DNA of 56,679 bases from Deltaproteobacteria bacterium (GTDB lineage Bacteria; Myxococcota_A; Polyangia; JAAYKL01), in the NCBI GenBank assembly GCA_030595125.1, contig JAUVDV010000030.1:1-56679 (forward strand), given 5' to 3'. This document shows positions 1 to 8,394 of this stretch, piece by piece (the stretch's first letter is position 1; each line of letters opens with the position of its first letter). The translations under genes and the position numbers were made by a program. The notes under the pieces were generated by a model. It was not told the DNA's origin, did not search any database, and saw nothing but the letters and a program-made list of their open reading frames with translations.

Positions 1-2
1 GG

Positions 3-3000
3 ATTTTGCCGATGAAAAAGAACGCCGAGTGGTCGGTGGATATGAAGCTCGCCTCTGTAGTGCGTGGCGACAAATCCGACGTGGTTCAACGAGCGACGCG
101 AAGTGTTGAACGCAACCGCGTGGATTACCGGCGCGGCAACATCACCGAGTGGTATCTGAACGGCCCGGTCGGTTTCGAACAGGGATTTACGATTGAGGAG
201 AAGCCGCTGGATCACTGTGGAGATGAGATCAAGCTCAACATCGAAGTCAACACCGAACTGACCATTGAAAATCGGGGCGACGACGAACTGGGCCTGAAAG
301 ATGAAGGCGGCGCGACCCTACTCTGGGCGCATAGTCTTATTGTTCTGGATGTGAAAGGCGCGGCGCTGCCGGCGCGGTTTGAGTTGGTAGATGACGGGTT
401 TGCCGTTGTTATTAACGATGCCGACGCTGTTTATCCCATTGAGATCGACCCGGTCTGGACCGAGCAGAAAAAGCTAACCGCTAGCGACGCCCAGTTTGAA
501 GACTACTTCAGCTGGTCCGTATCCATCAGCGGCGATACGGCCATCGTCGGGGCTATTGGAGAAGACACGGGAGACGATTTCGCCGGCGCTGTGTACGTAT
601 TCCATAGGGATCAGGGCGGAACCGACAACTGGGGAGAAGTAAAGAAGCTCACCGCAAGCGACGCTCAGGTTGGTGACCAACTCGGCCGCTCCGTATCCAT
701 AAGCGGCGACACCGCAATCGTCGGGGCGTATGGGGAAGACACGGGAGGTCTTAACGCCGGCGCGGCGTACGTGTTTGAGCGGGATCAGGGCGGAACCGAC
801 AACTGGGGAGAAGTGAAGAAGCTAATGGCGAGCGACGCCCAGGCTCTTGACTACTTCGGCATCTCAGTGTCCATCAGCGGCGATACCGCCATCGTTGGAG
901 CTGCTTACGAAGACGCTGGAGGCTCGAACGCCGGCGCGGCGTACGTGTTCGACAGGGACCTTGGCGGAACCGACAACTGGGGACAGGTTAAGAAACTGAT
1001 CGCGAGTGACGCCCAGGCTGATGACCGCTTCGGCATCTCCGTATCCATCAGCGGTGATTCGGCCATTGTCGGGGCTCATGAAGAAGACACCGGAGCCTTG
1101 GCTGCCGGCGCGGCGTACTTATTCGACAGGGACCAGGGTGGAATCGATAACTGGGGGCAGGTAAAGAAATTGATGGCGAGCGACGCACAAGCTGATGACT
1201 ACTTCGGTCGCAACGTGTCCATAAGCGGCGACACGGTCATAGTTGGAGCCGATTGCGAAGACGCGGGAGGCGGGGAAGCCGGCGCGGCGTACGTGTTTGA
1301 GCGGGATCAGGGCGGAACCGACAACTGGGGAGAAGTTAAAAAACTCACCGCGAGCGACGCACAGACCACCGACCATTTCGGCTACTCCGTTTCCATAAGC
1401 GGCGATACCGCCATCGTCGGAGCTCATTACGAAAACGCTGGAGGTGCGGAGGCCGGCGCGGCGTACATATTCGACAGGGACCAGGGCGGGGCCGACAACT
1501 GGGGAGAAGTTAAAAAACTTATCGCGAGCGACGCCCAGGCTGGTGACTGGTTCGGCTACTCCCTGTCCATCAGCGGCAATACGGCCATTGTCGGGGCTCG
1601 TGAAGAAGACACGGGAGGCTCTTCCGCCGGCGCGGCGTATGCTTTTGAGTTAGTATTCTTGCCTGACGGGGAGGAATGCACAAATGATACCGATTGTATC
1701 AACAGTCACTGCGTCGATGGGGTCTGCTGCAACAACGCATGTGGCGGGGGAGTAAACACTGATTGCCAGGCTTGCAGTATCGCAACGGGTTCGAGTACCG
1801 ACGGTTTGTGCGAAAACCTGACAGGTACAACCTGTGATGACGGTTCATTCTGCAACGGCACCGAAACCTGCACTTCCGGCGTTTGCGGCAGTTCCTCCGG
1901 GGATCCGTGTGACGGCCCCGACGGCGATGGCGATTGTGCAGAAACGTGTGATGAAACTGCTGACAATTGCCTTGCAAACGATACGGATGGTTCGGTTTGC
2001 GATGATGGTTCGTTCTGCAACGGCACCGAGACCTGCACTACCGGCGTTTGCGGTAGCTCTACGGGGAATCCCTGTAACGGCCCCGACGGAGACGACAACT
2101 GCACGGAAACCTGCGATGAAACTGCCGATAACTGTACTGCAAACGACACGAATGGTTCGGCTTGCGATGACGGCTCGTTCTGCAACGGCACTGAAACATG
2201 CACAACCGGCGTTTGCGGCAGCTCCACAGGAGACCCATGCACAGGTCCCGACGGCGATGGGGATTGCGCGGAATCTTGTGACGAGACGGCCGACAATTGC
2301 CTTGCAAACGACACGAACGGTTCCAGTTGTGATGACGGTTCATTTTGCAACGGCACCGAGACATGCACGACCGGCGTATGCGGCGGTAGCTCCACTGGGA
2401 ATCCGTGTGACGGCCCCGACGGCGATGGCGACTGTGCAGAAACGTGTGATGAAACTGCCGATAGCTGCACGGCAAACGATACGGATGGTTCGACCTGCGA
2501 TGACGGTTCATTCTGCAACGGCACTGAAACATGCACAACCGGCGTTTGCGGTAGCTCCACGGGGAATCCCTGTGACGGTCCCGATGGCGATGGTGACTGC
2601 GCGGAAACCTGCGATGAAACTGCTGACAATTGTCTTGCAAACGACACAAATGGTTCGGCTTGCGATGACGGTTCGTTCTGCAACGGCACCGAGACATGCA
2701 CAACCGGCGTTTGCGGCAGCTCCACAGGATATCCATGTACCGGCCCGGATGGTGACGGGGATTGCGCGGAATCTTGTGACGAAACGGCCGATAACTGCAC
2801 CGGCCCCGACACCACCGGATCTTCATGTGACGATGGCTTGTTCTGCACAGTCACCGATGCCTGTGACGCAGTCGGTTCGTGTGTGGGAACAGGAAACCCA
2901 TGCCCCGGGCCGGATGGGGACATCAACTGCGTTGAGTCATGTGACGAGACTTTTGACAACTGCGCAGGCAATGATGTCAGCGGTACTCCCTGCAACGACG

Positions 3001-3530
3001 GTTTGTATTGCACCGCCACCGACACCTGCAACGGCGCTGGATCATGTGTTGGAATGGGCGATCCTTGTCCCGGCCCGGACGGAGATGGGGATTGTGTTGA
3101 GTCGTGTAAAGAAATCGTTGACGATTGCACGGAAAATGACCCCAACGGTTCTTCTTGCGATGATGGCAACGCAACGACAATCGACGATCAGTGCACCTTC
3201 GGGGTTTGCGACGGAACTGCCTCCGACACTGATACAGATACCGACACGGATACCGACACAGATACCGACACGGATACCGACACCGATTCCGACACGGATA
3301 CCGACACAGACACCGATACGGATACCGACACCGATTCCGACACGGATTCAGATACTGATTCAGACACGGATTCAGATGCAGACACCGATACGGATACCGA
3401 CACGGACACTGACACAAGCGCAGATGCAGGCACGTGGAATAAAGATGACGGAGGATGCGGATGCCGTGCGGCAGGGACAGGCGGTTCCGGCAGCGGCCTG
3501 CTCGAACTTCTTTTTGGGGTGAGTTTCTAG
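3..3530 (+). CDS. FG-GAP / Cys-rich repeat surface protein, 5'-truncated by window edge
   Basis: The frame is open from the first bases, so the true start lies upstream. By alignment with its tandem paralogue (3717-7517), window base 1 equals base 4078 there, so about 120 codons including the lipoprotein signal are missing. Order of parts: an N-terminal domain of ~145 residues ending in YPIEIDPVW; seven 58-residue FG-GAP-like beta-propeller blades (each with SVSISGDTAIVGA and AGAAYVF); a short Cys module; eight ~55-residue repeats of the type CDDGSFCNGTETC; an Asp-Thr/Asp-Ser tether; and a GCGC-containing tail ending LLELLFGVSF. A surface-anchored adhesin or interaction role is inferred from domain types only. 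The TTG at base 6 is not a real start. The tail resembles a MYXO-CTERM sorting signal but lacks a full membrane segment and Arg cluster. Confidence 0.85.
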   Translation: MLPMKKNAEWSVDMKLASVVRGDKSDVVQRATRSVERNRVDYRRGNITEWYLNGPVGFEQGFTIEEKPLDHCGDEIKLNIEVNTELTIENRGDDELGLKDEGGATLLWAHSLIVLDVKGAALPARFELVDDGFAVVINDADAVYPIEIDPVWTEQKKLTASDAQFEDYFSWSVSISGDTAIVGAIGEDTGDDFAGAVYVFHRDQGGTDNWGEVKKLTASDAQVGDQLGRSVSISGDTAIVGAYGEDTGGLNAGAAYVFERDQGGTDNWGEVKKLMASDAQALDYFGISVSISGDTAIVGAAYEDAGGSNAGAAYVFDRDLGGTDNWGQVKKLIASDAQADDRFGISVSISGDSAIVGAHEEDTGALAAGAAYLFDRDQGGIDNWGQVKKLMASDAQADDYFGRNVSISGDTVIVGADCEDAGGGEAGAAYVFERDQGGTDNWGEVKKLTASDAQTTDHFGYSVSISGDTAIVGAHYENAGGAEAGAAYIFDRDQGGADNWGEVKKLIASDAQAGDWFGYSLSISGNTAIVGAREEDTGGSSAGAAYAFELVFLPDGEECTNDTDCINSHCVDGVCCNNACGGGVNTDCQACSIATGSSTDGLCENLTGTTCDDGSFCNGTETCTSGVCGSSSGDPCDGPDGDGDCAETCDETADNCLANDTDGSVCDDGSFCNGTETCTTGVCGSSTGNPCNGPDGDDNCTETCDETADNCTANDTNGSACDDGSFCNGTETCTTGVCGSSTGDPCTGPDGDGDCAESCDETADNCLANDTNGSSCDDGSFCNGTETCTTGVCGGSSTGNPCDGPDGDGDCAETCDETADSCTANDTDGSTCDDGSFCNGTETCTTGVCGSSTGNPCDGPDGDGDCAETCDETADNCLANDTNGSACDDGSFCNGTETCTTGVCGSSTGYPCTGPDGDGDCAESCDETADNCTGPDTTGSSCDDGLFCTVTDACDAVGSCVGTGNPCPGPDGDINCVESCDETFDNCAGNDVSGTPCNDGLYCTATDTCNGAGSCVGMGDPCPGPDGDGDCVESCKEIVDDCTENDPNGSSCDDGNATTIDDQCTFGVCDGTASDTDTDTDTDTDTDTDTDTDTDSDTDTDTDTDTDTDTDSDTDSDTDSDTDSDADTDTDTDTDTDTSADAGTWNKDDGGCGCRAAGTGGSGSGLLELLFGVSF
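469..1650 (+). repeat. Seven tandem 174-nt FG-GAP-coding repeats (copy 1)
   Basis: Each unit encodes about 58 residues running from KKL(T/M/I)ASDAQ to DNWG(E/Q)V. The units are near-identical in DNA as well as protein, so unequal recombination within and between the two paralogues is likely. The matching array in the second copy is at about 4543-5730. Confidence 0.85.
1828..3155 (+). repeat. Eight tandem ~165-nt Cys-rich repeats (copy 1)
   Basis: Units start at CDDGSFC and carry eight or nine cysteines plus two Asn/Asp-rich turns (GPDGDGDC, NDTNGS). The last two units diverge (CTVTDAC, CTATDTC). The paralogue has the same eight units at about 5908-7230. The array generates long spurious antisense reading frames. 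Confidence 0.8.
3222..3417 (+). repeat. Asp-Thr/Asp-Ser coding hexanucleotide tract
   Basis: About 65 codons alternating GAC/GAT with ACN or TCN form a 6-nt microsatellite encoding an acidic tether. Similar tracts occur at 7299-7403, 10411-10581, 18108-18314, 21183-21279, 22394-22443, 23034-23117, 33053-33125 (minus gene), 41229-41300 (minus gene) and 41700-41763. Confidence 0.9.
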
Positions 3531-3567
3531 CGAACCCGCTCCGTTCAATTACAACATCTAAACATCT

Positions 3568-3622
3568 CTACTCGACATCCCGTGGCTCGGTAACCAGCCG
3601 GACACCATCGAGAACCTCGCCA
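3568..3622 (-). pseudogene. mazF 3'-end remnant carried by the duplication
   Basis: Read on the minus strand, this stretch encodes VLDGVRLVTEPRDVE and a stop, identical in protein to the last 15 codons of the intact mazF at 7555-7911. Upstream of it (towards 3630) similarity vanishes. It is non-functional, but it marks the duplication breakpoint precisely. Confidence 0.85.
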
Positions 3623-3716
3623 GTAGCACCGTCCCACATGCCACGCCTCTATCAAACGCCTCGACAAGAATTTGCCTGCGATGTACTTTGTTCTCAACGT
3701 TTACATGGAGGACAAG

Positions 3717-6700
3717 ATGAACCACCTGAAATCAACTGGTTTCAAGCGCGGGGCGGTTATCGCCGTTTTGACCACATCGCTTGCAGGGCTGGTCATGCTG
3801 GCTGTTTTTGTCGGGTGTGACGAGGCCGCTGAAGATCCCTTACCCGATGAGCCGTCCGCTCTGGTGGAACCGGACCAGAATTTGTCCACTCCTGGTATGC
3901 CGGAAGTAGATTCCAGGCCAAAAAGCGATGCGATGCCTCCGGCTTTAAGAGCGGCGTTCATCAAGTCCAGACAAGAAGAGGCCGGGCCTGAGTTTGCGAT
4001 CTCCACCAGTGGAAAAATTCCTGTCGCCATCAACGGCAGGCATCATCTCCGTGCGGAACTGGAGAGCGATTCGGTGCGGATTTTGCCGATGAAAAAGAAC
4101 GCCGAGTGGGCAGTGGAAATGAGGCTTGCTTCTGTTGAGCGTGGTGAGCAGTCTGGTGTTGTTCAACGAGCGACGCGAACTGTTGAACGCAATCGCGTGG
4201 ACTATCAGCGCGGCGACATCACCGAGTGGTATCTCAACGGACCAGTTGGTTTTGAACAGGGCTTTACTATCGAGAAGAGGCCACTGGATAACGGCGGCGA
4301 TGAACTCAGGCTCAACATCGAAGTCAACACCGAACTGACCATTGAAAATCGTGGCGACGACGAACTGGTCCTGAAAGACGAAGACGGCGCAACTCTGCTC
4401 TGGGCACATAGTCTTATTGTTCTGGATAGAAAAGGCGAGGCGCTGCCGGCGCGGTTTGAGTTGGCAGATGACGGGTTTGCCGTTGTTGTTGACGATAGCA
4501 ACGCTGTCTATCCTATCGAGATCGACCCGGTGTGGACCGAGCAGAAAATGCTCACCGCGAGCGACGCCGAGCCTGATGACCGGTTCGGCTACTCCGTGTC
4601 CATAAACGGCAATACGGCCATCGTCGGGGCACGTCGGGAAGACACGGGAGCCTTTGATGCCGGCGCGGCATACGTGTTCGAGCGGGATCAGGGTGGGACC
4701 AACAACTGGGGAGAAAGTAAAAAACTGATGGCGAGCGACGCCCAGGCTAGTGACTGGTTCGGCGACTCCGTGTCCATCAGCGGCAATACGGCCATCGTAG
4801 GGGCTGATGGAGAAGACACGGGAGCTTTGTACGCCGGCGCGGTGTACATATTCGAGAGGGACCATGGCGGATTCGATAACTGGGGAGAAGTGACAAAAAT
4901 CATGGCGAGCGACACGGAGGCTTATGACTACTTCGGCGGCTCCGTGTCCATCAGCGGCGATACGATCATCGTTGGTGCTCAACATGAAGACACGGGAGGC
5001 TCGTCTGCCGGCGCGGCGTACGTGTTCGACAGGGACCAGGGCGGGGCCGACAACTGGGGACAGGTACAAAAACTCATCGCGAGCGACGCACAGGCTAGTG
5101 ACTACTTCGGCAGATCCGTGTCCATCAGCGGCGATACGGCCATCGTCGGGGCTTATGGAGAAGACACGGGAGGTTCACTCGCCGGTGCAGCGTACGTATT
5201 CGACAGGGACCAGGGCGGGGCCGACAACTGGGGACAGGTACAAAAACTCATCGCGAGCGACGCACAGGCCGGTTACGCCTTAGGCGATTCCGTGTCAATA
5301 GGCGGCGATACGACCGTTGTCGGAGCTTCTGGAGAAGACACGGGAGGCGATAACTCCGGCGCGGCGTACGTGTTCGACAGGGACCAGGGCGGGGCCGACA
5401 ACTGGGGACAGGTAAAGAAAATCACCGCGAGCGACGCCCATGCCGATGACTACTTCGGCATATTCGTGTCCATCGGCGGCGATACGGCCATTGTCGGAGC
5501 TTCTGGAGAAGACACGGGAGGCGATAACTCCGGCGCGGCGTACGTGTTCGAGCGGGATCAGGGCGGAACCGACAATTGGGGAGAAGTGAAGAAGCTAATG
5601 GCGAGCAACGCCCAGACTTATGACGGTTTCGGCCGGTCCGTGTCCATAAGCGGCGATACGACCATCGTAGGGGCTCGTTATGAAAGCACTGGAGGTTCGA
5701 GTGCCGGCGCGGCGTACGTTTTTGAGTTTGTATTCTTGCCCGACGGGGAGGAATGCACAGCTGATACCGATTGTCTGAACAGCCACTGCGTGGACGGAGT
5801 CTGCTGCAACATTGCCTGCGGCGGAAACGATACCGACGATTGTCAGGCGTGCAGTATAGCGGCAGGCGCAACTACCGATGGTGTGTGCGAAAATCTGACA
5901 GGTACAACCTGTGATGACGGTTCGTTTTGCAACGGCACCGAAACCTGCACGACCGGCGTATGCGGAGGTAGCTCCACTGGAGATCCGTGTGACGGCCCGG
6001 ACGGCGACAGCAACTGTGCAGAAACATGTGATGAAATTGCAGACAATTGCCTTGCAAACGACACAGATGGTTCGGCTTGCGATGATGGTTCTTTCTGCAA
6101 CGGCACCGAAATATGCACGACCGGCGTATGCGGTAGCTCCACTGGAAATCCCTGTAACGGTCCGGACGGTGACGGAGATTGCACGGAATCTTGTAATGAG
6201 ACGTCTGACAACTGTACTGCAAACGACACGAACGGTTCCATTTGTGACGACGGTTCATTCTGCAACGGCACCGAAACCTGCACAACCGGTGTTTGCGGTA
6301 GCTCCACAGGATACCCGTGCACAGGCCCCGACGGCGATGGCGATTGTGCGGAATCCTGTGACGAGACGTCTGACAACTGTACTGCAAACGATACGAATGG
6401 TTCCAGTTGCGATGACGGTTCGTTCTGCAACGGCACCGAAACATGCACAACCGGCGTATGTGGTAGTTCCTCAGGTGATCCTTGCGACGGCCCGGACGGC
6501 GACTGGGATTGCTCGGAAACCTGTAATGAAACAGCCGATAACTGCACGGCTAATGATACTGACGGTACAACCTGCAACGATGGTTTGTTCTGCAACGGCA
6601 CCGAAATATGCACGACCGGCGTTTGCGGTAGCTCCACTGGAAATCCCTGTGACGGCCCCGACGGCGATGGCGATTGTGCAGAAACGTGTGATGAAACTGC

Positions 6701-7517
6701 TGACAATTGTCTTGCAAACGACACAAATGGTTCGGCTTGCGATGACGGTTCGTTCTGTAACGGCACCGAGACATGCACTACCGGTGTATGCGGCAGCTCC
6801 ACAGGATATCCTTGCACAGGTCCCGACGGCGATGGGGATTGTGCGGAGTCCTGTGATGAAACGGCCGACGACTGCACCGGTCCCGACACCACCGGATCTT
6901 CATGTGACGATGGCTTGTTCTGCACAGTCACCGATGCCTGTGACAGTGCCGGTTCGTGTGTGGGAACCGGAAATCCCTGCCCCGGGCCGGATGGGGATAT
7001 CAACTGCGTTGAGTCATGTGACGAAGCTTTTGACAACTGCATAGGCAATGATGCCAACGGCACTCCCTGCAACGACGGTTTGTTTTGTACAGCCACTGAC
7101 ACCTGTAATGGCGCGGGATCATGTGTTGGAATGGGCGATCCCTGTCCCGGCCCGGACGGAGATGGGGACTGTGTTGAGTCGTGTAAAGAAATCGTTGACG
7201 ATTGCACGGAAAATGACCCCAACGGTTCTTCTTGCGACGACGGCAACGCAACGACAATCGACGATCAGTGCACATCAGGCGTTTGCGACGGCACAGCCTC
7301 GGACACCGATACCGACACGGACACCGACACGGATTCCGATACCGACACGGATGCCGATACCGATACGGACACGGATACTGATTCAGACACGGATACGGAC
7401 ACAAGCGCCGATGCAGGCACGGGTAACAAAGATGACGGTGGATGCGGATGCCGTGCGGCAGGGACAGGCGGTTCCGGCAGCGGCCTGCTCGAACTTCTTT
7501 TTGGGGTGAGTTTCTAG
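3717..7517 (+). CDS. FG-GAP / Cys-rich repeat lipoprotein (full-length tandem paralogue)
   Basis: The ATG at 3717 is preferred over the in-frame ATG at 3672 because GGAGG (3707-3711) sits 5 nt upstream and a lipoprotein signal begins there: a hydrophobic stretch ending VFVGC with the lipid-modified Cys at residue 34. After a low-complexity linker come the same N-terminal domain, seven FG-GAP-like blades, eight Cys-rich repeats, a shorter DT tether (7299-7403) and the identical GCGC...LLELLFGVSF tail as the upstream copy. The protein has about 1266 residues. The two genes share repeat numbers but differ in many blade surface residues, mostly around the EDTGG turn, which suggests diversification of a binding face. 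Location outside the inner membrane is inferred from the lipobox; the ligand is unknown. Confidence 0.88.
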   Translation: MNHLKSTGFKRGAVIAVLTTSLAGLVMLAVFVGCDEAAEDPLPDEPSALVEPDQNLSTPGMPEVDSRPKSDAMPPALRAAFIKSRQEEAGPEFAISTSGKIPVAINGRHHLRAELESDSVRILPMKKNAEWAVEMRLASVERGEQSGVVQRATRTVERNRVDYQRGDITEWYLNGPVGFEQGFTIEKRPLDNGGDELRLNIEVNTELTIENRGDDELVLKDEDGATLLWAHSLIVLDRKGEALPARFELADDGFAVVVDDSNAVYPIEIDPVWTEQKMLTASDAEPDDRFGYSVSINGNTAIVGARREDTGAFDAGAAYVFERDQGGTNNWGESKKLMASDAQASDWFGDSVSISGNTAIVGADGEDTGALYAGAVYIFERDHGGFDNWGEVTKIMASDTEAYDYFGGSVSISGDTIIVGAQHEDTGGSSAGAAYVFDRDQGGADNWGQVQKLIASDAQASDYFGRSVSISGDTAIVGAYGEDTGGSLAGAAYVFDRDQGGADNWGQVQKLIASDAQAGYALGDSVSIGGDTTVVGASGEDTGGDNSGAAYVFDRDQGGADNWGQVKKITASDAHADDYFGIFVSIGGDTAIVGASGEDTGGDNSGAAYVFERDQGGTDNWGEVKKLMASNAQTYDGFGRSVSISGDTTIVGARYESTGGSSAGAAYVFEFVFLPDGEECTADTDCLNSHCVDGVCCNIACGGNDTDDCQACSIAAGATTDGVCENLTGTTCDDGSFCNGTETCTTGVCGGSSTGDPCDGPDGDSNCAETCDEIADNCLANDTDGSACDDGSFCNGTEICTTGVCGSSTGNPCNGPDGDGDCTESCNETSDNCTANDTNGSICDDGSFCNGTETCTTGVCGSSTGYPCTGPDGDGDCAESCDETSDNCTANDTNGSSCDDGSFCNGTETCTTGVCGSSSGDPCDGPDGDWDCSETCNETADNCTANDTDGTTCNDGLFCNGTEICTTGVCGSSTGNPCDGPDGDGDCAETCDETADNCLANDTNGSACDDGSFCNGTETCTTGVCGSSTGYPCTGPDGDGDCAESCDETADDCTGPDTTGSSCDDGLFCTVTDACDSAGSCVGTGNPCPGPDGDINCVESCDEAFDNCIGNDANGTPCNDGLFCTATDTCNGAGSCVGMGDPCPGPDGDGDCVESCKEIVDDCTENDPNGSSCDDGNATTIDDQCTSGVCDGTASDTDTDTDTDTDSDTDTDADTDTDTDTDSDTDTDTSADAGTGNKDDGGCGCRAAGTGGSGSGLLELLFGVSF
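4543..5730 (+). repeat. Seven tandem 174-nt FG-GAP-coding repeats (copy 2)
   Basis: Same unit as in the left copy. Units 3-5 are nearly identical in DNA (GADNWGQV junctions), which points to recent homogenisation inside this copy. Confidence 0.8.
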
Positions 7518-7554
7518 CGAACCCGTCCCGTTCAATTACAATATCTAAACATCT

Positions 7555-7911
7555 CTACTCGACGTCCCGTGGCTCGGTAACCAGCCGGACACCATCGAGA
7601 ACATCGCGCACCAGGCGAGGCGACAGGGCGCCGATCTTCTGAGCGAGGTCGTCCCTGTCCACTGTGAAGATCTGCGAGACGTTGACGACGCAGCGTTTGG
7701 GCAGATTGGCCGTCCCTTTCTTGAGCGCCACGTTCCCCGGCGAGCCGGCCAGCCGCATGTTCGAGGTTATGGCGCAGACGACAACAGTATGGATATCGCT
7801 CTTGTTGAACACGTTGTTCTGGATAATTACGTGAGGGTGCTTGTACCCCGGCCCCGATCCCGAAGGGCGTCCGAGATCGACCCAGAAGACATCCCCTTGC
7901 CGAACTACCAT
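7555..7911 (-). CDS. mazF: MazF/PemK-type endoribonuclease toxin
   Basis: This 118-residue protein matches the length and layout of the MazF/PemK family of sequence-specific mRNA interferases. It opens with VVRQGDVFWVDLGRP, where the family has its R-G-D/E-V-W/F strand, followed by PHVIIQNNVFN and a VVCAITSN strand-turn typical of the fold. It overlaps the antitoxin reading frame by 7 nt, so the two are translationally coupled; the ribosome site GAGGGG lies inside the end of the antitoxin gene. Its last 15 codons are duplicated at 3568-3622. The toxin role is inferred from family; nothing suggests inactivation. Confidence 0.9.
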   Translation of the reverse strand: MVVRQGDVFWVDLGRPSGSGPGYKHPHVIIQNNVFNKSDIHTVVVCAITSNMRLAGSPGNVALKKGTANLPKRCVVNVSQIFTVDRDDLAQKIGALSPRLVRDVLDGVRLVTEPRDVE

Positions 7912-8159
7912 TGCCCCTCGACCAGTGCGCGATGCTTGTTGCGCATCCGGCGCCGGTGCTTTCGCTCGCTCTCACTTCGGGACTCCGCGTTCGCAGCATT
8001 GATCGCATCCAGTATCTTGAGGTTCTCGTGACGCGCAAGGAGTTCCTCCACAGCCAGCGCGAAGAGACGACTGCGCGAGATGTCGAGATCTTCAACGAGT
8101 CGCTCGACCTGCTCGAAGAGAGCCTCGGGGATCGAAATTGCGGTCTTTACCTGCGGCAT
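7905..8159 (-). CDS. Ribbon-helix-helix antitoxin of the mazF pair
   Basis: The start at 8159 (MPQVKTAISIPEAL) is preferred over 8201 because AAAGGTG lies just upstream and because the 8201 start would place the promoter -10 inside the gene. The first ~45 residues fit a ribbon-helix-helix DNA-binding domain: a short strand KTAISIP, then helices EALFEQVERLVEDL and SRSRLFALAVEELLARH. The charged C-terminal part (SERKHRRRMRNKHR) would wrap the toxin. It is expected to neutralise MazF and, with it, repress the palindromic promoter at 8181-8211. About 84 residues. Confidence 0.85.
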   Translation of the reverse strand: MPQVKTAISIPEALFEQVERLVEDLDISRSRLFALAVEELLARHENLKILDAINAANAESRSESERKHRRRMRNKHRALVEGQW

Positions 8160-8180
8160 GGTTACACCTTTCTTCCTACT

Positions 8181-8211
8181 AAGAGTATAACTCTTTGTCA
8201 TACCATTGCAA
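8181..8211 (-). promoter_or_regulatory. Promoter and palindromic operator of the toxin-antitoxin pair
   Basis: On the minus strand a -35 TTGCAA (8206-8211) and a -10 TATACT (8184-8189) are separated by 16 nt. The -10 lies inside a perfect palindrome AAGAGT-ATA-ACTCTT (8181-8195), well placed for autorepression by the RHH antitoxin. Transcription would start roughly 18 nt before the antitoxin ATG. Confidence 0.6.
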
Positions 8212-8250
8212 ACACCAAATACCCTGTCTTCGCCCTCGCGCCTACAGGAC

Positions 8251-8279
8251 TTGCATGGGAATAGAATTCAAACTATACA
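8251..8279 (+). promoter_or_regulatory. Candidate panBC promoter
   Basis: TTGCAT (8251-8256), a 17-nt spacer and TATACA (8274-8279) lie about 115 nt before panB. The match to the consensus is moderate. No riboswitch or operator is evident in the rest of the leader. Confidence 0.35.
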
Positions 8280-8394
8280 ATTCCCACGTCGAAGTGGACC
8301 TCTGCGGGCCGTCATCGACGTAGAACGAAATGAAAAAAAGCTGTCGAACATCACCGTTCGATTGGCGTTCATTCCAGCAAAGGAAGAGCGACCG

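Larger units (their letters stand above)
1..3622 (+). repeat. Left copy of a ~3.5-4 kb tandem duplication
   Basis: Bases 1-3622 align with 4078-7609 along their whole length, including non-coding DNA after the stop codon (3531-3622 against 7518-7609, about five mismatches). Similarity ends sharply inside the mazF homology. The right-hand unit is the ancestral context because it is joined to an intact mazF. Confidence 0.85.

Noticed and set aside
1706-3169. Long minus-strand open frame of 487 codons opposite the Cys-rich repeats (and its twin at 5843-7246)
   Set aside because: It is a Ser/Pro/Gln-rich shadow created by the 165-nt repeat having no stops in that frame; no ribosome site or family similarity.
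8206-8394. Upstream extension of panB to 8206
   Set aside because: No family similarity, and it would overlap the predicted promoter; the ATG at 8395 has a good ribosome site.
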